NCBI GenBank assembly: GCA_964431735.1
Contig: CAYSLJ010000136.1
Location: 1 to 19,389, forward strand
DNA: 19,389 nucleotides
Direction: 5' to 3'
Source: CALARM01 sp964431735
GTDB taxonomy: Bacteria > Vulcanimicrobiota > SpSt-956 > JAKJGF01
Under the pieces are notes generated by a model. It worked only from the letters and a program-made list of their open reading frames with translations, searched no databases and was not told the DNA's origin. Within the stretch, counting starts at the first letter, position 1. Every line of letters begins with the position of its first letter. Both the position numbers and the translations under genes were made by a program. Positions 15,001 through 19,389 of the stretch are shown here, piece after piece.

Positions 15001-15385
15001 AGGAGAAGAATTTTTGAAGAAAAAAAAGTATAAAGACGGAGAGAAATATTTTTCTTTTGCCGAAAATATTTTTCCTGACAGGCAAGAAGCAGAAGAAGGT
15101 ATCGTGAAATCATATCTCGGACAGATTGATACATATATGAAAAATAAAGATTATACAAAAGCAGAAGACCTGTGTCAGAAGATTCTGGACAGATTTTCTA
15201 CAGGCGACTTTGCCAATAAGGCAAAGGGGTATCTTACAAAAATAGATGAAGCAAGGCTGAAAAAACAGCCTGTGTACAATCCTCCTCCATATACTCCTTC
15301 ATATCCTCCGGACAATCCCCCTCCGGACAATCCCCCTCCCGATATAATGGATGGAGGAGGGACAAATAATCCTGATATTATGTAG
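12047..15385 (+). CDS. Membrane Ser/Thr protein kinase with duplicated N-lobe, beta-sandwich domains and TPRs
   Basis: The protein has 1112 residues; AGGGGTG lies 7 bases before ATG. Residues about 10-108 look like a lone kinase N-lobe (NRYKVIESL, GTIYLARD, IVKEI, YMVIEY) with no catalytic loop. A complete kinase follows (about 116-375): AAGGFGVVY (126-135), Lys150 in AMKEM, FRDLKPEN (Asp249; Phe247 replaces the usual His), DFG at 267-269, GYAPPEQ and SDIYSLGVT. Next are a TPR pair (about 379-444), an Ig-like segment (about 471-560), a Big_1/invasin-like segment (about 565-664), an 8-residue charged repeat (about 673-696), one membrane helix (about 702-724), eight or nine TPRs (730-1075) and a Pro/Asp/Asn tail. 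The kinase should be cytoplasmic and the TPRs extracytoplasmic if the helix is a simple anchor. The anSME gene follows after 49 bp, probably in the same operon. Confidence 0.92.
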   Translation: MSDINYDSEDLLKNRYKVIESLAEDLSGTIYLARDTASEEDCIVKEIKEDVDDTIEPALMNEFTTTVKNMESIESKPDSSKVLDFFVHESKRYMVIEYKKKTLKRLRAFASLGRVLEDRYIVVKGIAAGGFGVVYLVKDATLRGKFWAMKEMYEQGGDPEVIEKSFREEANMLAKIDHPNIPSISHFFTANKRHYLVMEYIKGETLKDRLRKLPADEYFPEETVLDWGITICNVLDYLHNLPRPVVFRDLKPENIMINEKDELKLIDFGIARVFEGGNKTTIHALLTKGYAPPEQWMGKAEPRSDIYSLGVTMDYLLTKVHPEEKFPNFPPASKFNPDISEQLSNVILHAVKMKIEDRFSSVKDMKEALVKIKNKKKSVEFIREGKHYEHKGEYLEASFQYKKAQEYDDENEEILFSLSFCYEKMGLIPDAIKILNKIVERSDNPLNINKGREIIERLSSVPVTPSGGSNEIPFVISINPSSPAAGEVAYIDVKIPEHSVNSVEGNILISSSRPDDDELNQPSLLEPGLMRGKITSVFPGETFITVVDKNTGKILAEKLKITFIQSLPDRENSCMKLSGPSMIDANGEDTARIDITILDKFQKPIPEISVKFSSGRDVDNFETNPTDENGHATCEISSSVPGAVIITAIAEGIELKEKIEIKFAATSTQFYSVKDVKQYVVKEIKQDVVKEIKEDKIKKTSPLIFIVIPLFIVFMLAGGFFAYEYYQRFTINNYIKKGDDYFSHKKYQSALTEYENALKLNPALFKARKGCGDIYFIKKDFDKALTEYEKALELIPDDTDILRNMADMLYRRKDYTKVTQVMEHILTINPDDRETMTKLSSVYVSLKEYDKFLDMEKKISKTGQIEINDLLEAGEFYISGKNYDKGEEAFNLILSEKKNNLKALRGLSRCYEGKGDYKKLLDNNLIILKQSASDMNIQISTGKAYYNLKDYESAAEYFTKVLKRKPDKSVRDEISSMAFDAFIKTGEEFLKKKKYKDGEKYFSFAENIFPDRQEAEEGIVKSYLGQIDTYMKNKDYTKAEDLCQKILDRFSTGDFANKAKGYLTKIDEARLKKQPVYNPPPYTPSYPPDNPPPDNPPPDIMDGGGTNNPDIM
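14063..14134 (+). repeat. Three 24-bp tandem repeats coding a charged juxtamembrane segment
   Basis: Three diverged 24-bp units, each starting GTAAAGGA, encode VKDVKQYV, VKEIKQDV and VKEIKEDK. They lie immediately before the membrane helix of the kinase and probably form an amphipathic or coiled-coil helix. Confidence 0.85.
15305..15334 (+). repeat. Two perfect 15-bp repeats in the proline-rich tail
   Basis: CCTCCGGACAATCCC occurs twice in tandem, encoding PPDNP units in the C-terminal tail of the kinase. A complementary GGAGGAGGG lies shortly downstream, so the mRNA end could fold. Confidence 0.9.
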
Positions 15386-15434
15386 TTTTACTGATTTTTT
15401 GCGATACATATTTTCAGAAACCGGGAGGTACTAA

Positions 15435-16742
15435 ATGGGAAGAAATCAAAAAAGAAAAAAAAACCGGATAAAGGATAATATAATATGGGATAAAAAGGGA
15501 TTTCATCTTATGGCAAAACCATGCGGACCTCTGTGCAATCTCCGATGCAGTTACTGTTTTTATCTGGAAAAAAAAATCCTTTACCGGCATGTAAAGAATT
15601 ACTATATGTCTGAAGAAATACTGGAAGTCTATGTCCGTAAAAATATAGAAATGCAGCATGTGCCTGAAATACCTTTTATATGGCAGGGAGGTGAACCTCT
15701 TCTGAGGGGACTGGATTTTTACAGGAAAGCAGTAAAATTACAGAAGAAATATGCAGGTAAAAAGCAGATTTTAAATTCCATACAGACAAACGGCACACTT
15801 CTGAATGATGAATGGTGTGAATTTTTTTCTGAAAATAATTTTCTTGTAGGTCTCAGCCTTGACGGCCCTCAGGATGTCCATGATTATCACAGGATAACTG
15901 AAGGAGGATATCCTACCTTTAATATCCTTATGAAAGCCCTCGGCCTTATACATAAACATAATGTTCGGTTCAATATCCTTGCATGTGTAACAGAATACAG
16001 CTCAAAGAAACCTCTTGAAATTTACCGTTTTTTAAAAGATGTAGGAGTTGTTTTTATACAGTTTATTCCCGTTGTGGAAAGAAAACCTGACTCTGCCTCT
16101 GAAAAACTCGGACTGACTCTGGGAGTTCCTCCTATGGAAGAGGGAAATATATCTTCTGTTACTGAATGGTCTGTTACAGCTGAAGGTTGGGGGGATTTTT
16201 TAATAAATATATTTGATGAATGGATAAGAAGAGATGTCGGTTCTACAATGGTTATGAACTTTGAATGGGCTCTGGCTGCTTATCTGAGACTTGAAGGAAC
16301 TGTCTGCTATTATACGGAAAACTGCGGAAATTCTCTTATTATGGAACATAATGGAGATATATATTCATGTGATCATTTTGTATATCCCCGGTATAAACTG
16401 GGAAATATTCTCAGAGATAACCTGTCTCACATAGTAAACGGCTCCGGGCAAAAAGCCTTCGGACGTAATAAAAGTAAACGTCTGCCTCAATATTGTCTGA
16501 AATGTAAATTTCTTTCAGCCTGTCATGGAGAATGTCCCAAAAGAAGATTTATAAAAAGTCCTGACGGAGAAGAAGGTCTGAATTATCTCTGTGAAGGATA
16601 TAAGAAATATTTCAATCATATAGCTCCCTATCTGGAAGCAATAAAACGTCTCATGGAAAAAGGTGAAGAGCCGGCAAAGATCATGGATTATGCAGTTTCT
16701 TTCGTACCTGGCAGAGAGATGCTTCTGGTAAAACAGAGATAA
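15435..16742 (+). CDS. Anaerobic sulfatase-maturating enzyme (anSME), radical SAM/SPASM
   Basis: The protein has 435 residues. It oxidises the active-site Cys or Ser of a sulfatase to formylglycine without oxygen. The radical-SAM cluster motif is Cys34-x3-Cys38-x2-Cys41 (CNLRCSYC). The SPASM region carries Cys291, Cys297, Cys312, Cys354, Cys357, Cys363, Cys367 and Cys386, with spacings that nearly match the eight auxiliary-cluster cysteines of characterised Clostridium anSME, inside typical anSME text (NGDIYSCDHFVYP, YKLGNI, CHGECPKRR). The protein is therefore predicted to be active with three 4Fe-4S clusters. GGGAGG lies 6 bases before ATG. The gene follows the kinase by 49 bp and faces the convergent sulfatase, its likely substrate. 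It is slightly longer than usual at the lysine-rich N-terminus. Confidence 0.95.
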   Translation: MGRNQKRKKNRIKDNIIWDKKGFHLMAKPCGPLCNLRCSYCFYLEKKILYRHVKNYYMSEEILEVYVRKNIEMQHVPEIPFIWQGGEPLLRGLDFYRKAVKLQKKYAGKKQILNSIQTNGTLLNDEWCEFFSENNFLVGLSLDGPQDVHDYHRITEGGYPTFNILMKALGLIHKHNVRFNILACVTEYSSKKPLEIYRFLKDVGVVFIQFIPVVERKPDSASEKLGLTLGVPPMEEGNISSVTEWSVTAEGWGDFLINIFDEWIRRDVGSTMVMNFEWALAAYLRLEGTVCYYTENCGNSLIMEHNGDIYSCDHFVYPRYKLGNILRDNLSHIVNGSGQKAFGRNKSKRLPQYCLKCKFLSACHGECPKRRFIKSPDGEEGLNYLCEGYKKYFNHIAPYLEAIKRLMEKGEEPAKIMDYAVSFVPGREMLLVKQR

Positions 16743-16780
16743 TAAATTTTTTGTCTCTTCTCATTAAAGAGTATGAATAA

Positions 16781-16811
16781 ATACACCTGCCGGTACCGCC
16801 GGCAGGTGTAT
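16781..16811. terminator. Strong hairpin between convergent anSME and sulfatase genes
   Basis: Perfect 13-bp GC-containing arms (ATACACCTGCCGG / CCGGCAGGTGTAT) with a 5-base loop lie 39 bp after the anSME stop. There is no good T-tract on either side, so it may be a bidirectional terminator of weak class or a 3'-end stabilising stem. Confidence 0.65.
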
Positions 16812-16817
16812 GTTATG

Positions 16818-16910
16818 TCATGACCTGACCATAAGGACTGAAAATAACTCCGGTAAAATTCTCACGTCACCCATCACGAGTCACCATATAAACTGTCCGT
16901 GACAGGTCAC
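16818..16910 (+). repeat. Composite intergenic repeat with inverted TGACCTG/CAGGTCA ends
   Basis: TGACCTG (16821-16827) and CAGGTCA (16903-16909) form inverted ends. Inside are CCATAAGGACTG and AAAATAACTCCGG (shared with 53-78), then degenerate heptamers TCACCCA, TCACGAG and TCACCAT at 16867-16887. The left end, TGACCTGACCATAAG, differs by one base from the same stretch of the elements at 6013 and 7713, so this copy links the element families. It ends 11 bp before the sulfatase stop. Confidence 0.7.
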
Positions 16911-16921
16911 AAACATAAAAA

Positions 16922-19264
16922 CTATTTCAGCTCAATAACTACTTTCTCCAGAGTTCCTGTGAATTTAAAAGGTTCTTCGTAGGTATTCTCAATCAGAGGA
17001 GTTCCTATGTCTTCTCCTACATCAAAACAGGCATCGAGAGCATAGGCAAAGGGAATTGTTTTCTCTATTTTCCCTTCTGCAACTTTCTTACCGTTTACAG
17101 AAATAGTTCCTGTGCCGCCCTTGCCCATACCTCCTCCGTCATACTTGAAGTCGTAGGTTATGGTAACTTTCCCCTGAGGAAGTTTTTCATCAGATGAAAT
17201 TATAAACCTTTTCAGGCCTAAAAGATTATATACAAAGACAGGTTTACTGTCCAGAACATATAAACCCCATCCTCCGAAACGGTCTCCCTGATTGACAATC
17301 ATACCGCTTGCTCCTTCTTCAGGAATCTCTACACTGGCAGTAATGGTATGGGAACAATTTTTTATATTGGGAGCTGCCCCCAGCGGCACACTTACTATGC
17401 CGGGATAATAAGTAAAAGATTTCTTCCCCAGTGTCATACTCGGTTTGTTCGAATTAATACTTCTTTCCGAAGCTCTGTTGTCAAGAGGAAGAACATTGTA
17501 TTTTGCTGCTTCAACCCAGAACATGTCCTGCAGTTCTCTCAGTTTTTCAGGATATTTATCAGAAAGGTTACTGGCCTGAGAGAAATCTTCTTTAACATTA
17601 TAGAGTTCCCATTTATAATCACGGGGAGAAGCCTTTTTCCCTGTCAGTGTCCATGGAAGAGTCATAGGTGTTGTGCAGGCAATCCATCCGTCATGATATA
17701 TGGCACGATTGCCCATCATCTCAAAATACTGGGTTTCCCTTCTGGATGGTGCTTTTTCGTCGTTAAAACTGTACACCATACTTATGCCTTCAACCGGTTT
17801 CTGATATACGCCGTTTACCATATAAGGTTCCTTTATACCTGTAGCTTCCAGAATAGTCGGGACTACATCTATTACATGATGAAATTGAGACCTGATACTG
17901 CCTTTATCCCTGATATGTCCAGGCCAGGCAATAACCATGCCGTTTCTTGTTCCGCCGAAGTGTGAAGCAATCTGTTTTGTCCATTGTAAGGGACTATCCA
18001 TTGCAAATGCCCATCCTACAGGATAATGGTTGTACGTCATAGGGCCTCCAAGGTCATTTATGTGCTGATATACATATTCAAAAGGCTCTTCTATACCATT
18101 AAATACACATGTTTCATTAACCAGTCCCTGAAGAGTACCTTCAGCACTTGCCCCGTTGTCACCTGCTATAAATATAATCATTGTATTATCCATTAATCCG
18201 TTTTTTTCAATGTAATCAATGATACGTCCTATTTGATAATCACAGTGTCCCAGAGCACCTGCATAAACTTCCATCATACGGGCACAGAGTTCTTTTTGTT
18301 TCGGATTAAGACTGTCCCATGCAGGTATTGCTTCCGGTCTTGCCGTCAGTTTTGTATTTTCTGGGACTATACCGAGTTTTTTCTGACGGGAAAGGGTTTC
18401 TTCCCTTACTTTATCCCATCCCTGATCGAAGTGGCCCTTATATTTTTCAATCCATTCTTTCGGAGCATGATGGGGAGCATGGGATGTGCCTGGACAGTAA
18501 TAAGCAAAGAAGGGTTTATCCGGTGCCAGCGCCTTCTGTTCTTTTATCCAGTTAATGGCATGATCTGCCAGATCCTTATCAAGATGATAGTTTTTATCAT
18601 GGGCAGGTTTTTCTACGGATCTTGTATTTTCGGTAAGATGAGGATCCCATTGAGCTGTTTCAGCTCCCAGAAAACCGTAGAAATACTCAAATCCCATGCC
18701 TGTCGGATATCTGTCAAAGGGTCCTGTCTGGCTCATCTCCCAGTCAGGTACATTGTGATCTTTGCCGAACCATGATGTGCTGTATCCGTTCTGTTTTAAT
18801 ATTTCACCTATAGTGGCAGTGTCTTTACCTATTATGGAGTTATAGCCTTCAAAACCTGTAGCAATTTCACCTATGACACCATAGTGGGCGGAATGATGAT
18901 TCCTGCCTGTTATAAGAGCGGCTCTCGTAGGAGAACAGAGTGCAGTTGTATGAAAACAGTTATAACGAAGTCCCTGAGAAGCCAGTTTATCAAGAGTAGG
19001 AGTATTAACAGGCCCTCCAAAGGTACCTGTAGCACCGAAGCCTACATCATCAAGCACTATTAAGAGAACATTTGGCGCTCCTTCCGGTGCTTTAACCGGT
19101 CTGGGAAAATCAGGTGTTGAATCCTCTGCTGTAAGGTTCACCTGACCCTGAAATTTTTCAGGCGGTTTTGGTAAAATATCCTGAGCAGAGGCAGGAAGGG
19201 CTGTACTTCCTATGATAGCTGTCACTGTCCCTGCCAGGAGTTTCTTGAAAAAAGATTTTGTCAT
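16922..19264 (-). CDS. Exported Cys-type sulfatase (arylsulfatase family)
   Basis: The protein has 780 residues from the chosen start. It hydrolyses sulfate esters in the periplasm or outside the cell. A signal peptide ends near ASA/QD (after 27). Catalytic residues are all present: Asp72-Asp73 in VLDDVG, Cys110-Ser-Pro-Thr-Arg114 (the formylglycine motif), Lys168 in FGKDH, His262, Asp369-Asn370 in AGDNGA, and Lys430. The last ~140 residues (about 640-780) form a beta-rich, concanavalin-like C-terminal domain, as in long bacterial arylsulfatases of about 780-790 residues. I prefer this ATG because GGAGG lies 11 bases upstream and the signal peptide starts directly there; a frame-open ATG 20 codons earlier (19324) adds a poor leader and overlaps the putative -35. 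The substrate cannot be inferred. Maturation probably depends on the convergent anSME. Confidence 0.94.
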   Translation of the reverse strand: MTKSFFKKLLAGTVTAIIGSTALPASAQDILPKPPEKFQGQVNLTAEDSTPDFPRPVKAPEGAPNVLLIVLDDVGFGATGTFGGPVNTPTLDKLASQGLRYNCFHTTALCSPTRAALITGRNHHSAHYGVIGEIATGFEGYNSIIGKDTATIGEILKQNGYSTSWFGKDHNVPDWEMSQTGPFDRYPTGMGFEYFYGFLGAETAQWDPHLTENTRSVEKPAHDKNYHLDKDLADHAINWIKEQKALAPDKPFFAYYCPGTSHAPHHAPKEWIEKYKGHFDQGWDKVREETLSRQKKLGIVPENTKLTARPEAIPAWDSLNPKQKELCARMMEVYAGALGHCDYQIGRIIDYIEKNGLMDNTMIIFIAGDNGASAEGTLQGLVNETCVFNGIEEPFEYVYQHINDLGGPMTYNHYPVGWAFAMDSPLQWTKQIASHFGGTRNGMVIAWPGHIRDKGSIRSQFHHVIDVVPTILEATGIKEPYMVNGVYQKPVEGISMVYSFNDEKAPSRRETQYFEMMGNRAIYHDGWIACTTPMTLPWTLTGKKASPRDYKWELYNVKEDFSQASNLSDKYPEKLRELQDMFWVEAAKYNVLPLDNRASERSINSNKPSMTLGKKSFTYYPGIVSVPLGAAPNIKNCSHTITASVEIPEEGASGMIVNQGDRFGGWGLYVLDSKPVFVYNLLGLKRFIISSDEKLPQGKVTITYDFKYDGGGMGKGGTGTISVNGKKVAEGKIEKTIPFAYALDACFDVGEDIGTPLIENTYEEPFKFTGTLEKVVIELK

Positions 19265-19295
19265 TAAAACAAATACCTCCTTATTATTTATTTTT

Positions 19296-19324
19296 ATCAT
19301 TTTACTGACGGATATAGCCGTCAA
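19296..19324 (-). promoter_or_regulatory. Candidate sulfatase promoter with overlapping dyad
   Basis: On the minus strand, TTGACG (19324-19319) is followed after 17 bases by AATGAT (4 of 6 match to TATAAT). A perfect dyad TGACGG-N6-CCGTCA (19306-19323) overlaps the -35 and could be an operator. The implied transcript starts downstream of the alternative ATG at 19324, in agreement with the chosen start. Confidence 0.4.
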
Positions 19325-19335
19325 GTTAAGCTTCT

Positions 19336-19386
19336 TACCGCTCCAGATAAGTCAGTATCCATTTCTAAAACCTGTCCCTGACCGGA
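19336..19386 (-). repeat. 50-bp dispersed element, right-end copy (inverted)
   Basis: This is the reverse-complement partner of bases 1-50, about 44/51 identical. It lies just upstream of the sulfatase promoter, oriented toward the gene, 3 bases from the window end. See the left copy for the conserved parts. Confidence 0.75.
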
Positions 19387-19389
19387 CTC

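Noticed and set aside
17348..17965. Plus-strand open frame opposite the sulfatase
   Set aside because: It lies fully within the conserved sulfatase coding sequence and has no recognisable domain.
19265..19324. Sulfatase start 20 codons upstream
   Set aside because: There is no RBS at that ATG, the extra residues spoil the signal peptide, and the codons overlap a likely -35 and dyad.
1..19389. Window as a 19-kb transposon with terminal inverted repeats
   Set aside because: There is no transposase, integrase or target duplication; the end repeats are only ~86% alike and one sits naturally upstream of a gene.

Overview
The window looks like AT-rich chromosomal DNA from an uncultured, probably anaerobic, diderm bacterium. 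Three things support this: Sec-type signal peptides on three proteins, a periplasmic-type sulfatase beside an oxygen-independent radical-SAM sulfatase-maturating enzyme, and a dense set of large Ser/Thr kinase, FHA, TPR and FecR proteins. That gene style is common in deep-branching lineages such as Eremiobacterota (Xenobia) or Riflebacteria, but this placement is a guess. There are no RNA genes, phage genes or transposases.

Layout. On the minus strand, 241-2389 holds a two-component system (OmpR/CpxR-type regulator, then histidine kinase). On the plus strand, 2652-4608 holds an exported TPR plus FGE-fold protein, with a small P-loop kinase 1 bp behind it. On the minus strand, 4597-5985 holds a GAF protein and a stand-alone cyclic-nucleotide-binding protein. 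On the plus strand follow a secreted FecR/CsgG-like protein (6327-7670) and a 1324-residue Zn-ribbon/Ser-Thr kinase/four-FHA/FGE-fold protein (7917-11891). Next come a 1112-residue kinase carrying an extra N-lobe, beta-sandwich domains, one membrane segment and many TPRs (12047-15385), and an anSME (15435-16742). A convergent exported Cys-type sulfatase (16922-19264) closes the window.

How the genes fit together. The sulfatase carries the CSPTR motif that must be converted to formylglycine. The anSME, whose twelve expected cluster cysteines are all in place, is the credible activator. The two FGE-fold domains here lack both catalytic cysteines of aerobic FGE and are more likely binding or structural modules. 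The rest is signalling: two-component, Ser/Thr kinase/FHA, GAF, cyclic nucleotide and FecR. The anSME lies 49 bp behind a kinase, so a link between envelope sensing by phosphorylation and sulfated-substrate use is possible but inferred.

The most unusual signal is non-coding. Nearly every gap longer than 100 bp contains 7-bp-periodic arrays (TYACGCG, TCACGAK and TGAGTGG/GTGACCA types), some touching stop codons. Two of them sit inside ~90-bp elements that differ by exactly one heptamer. A different ~50-bp element occurs in inverted orientation at the two extreme ends of the window, which suggests the window is a contig bounded by repeats.
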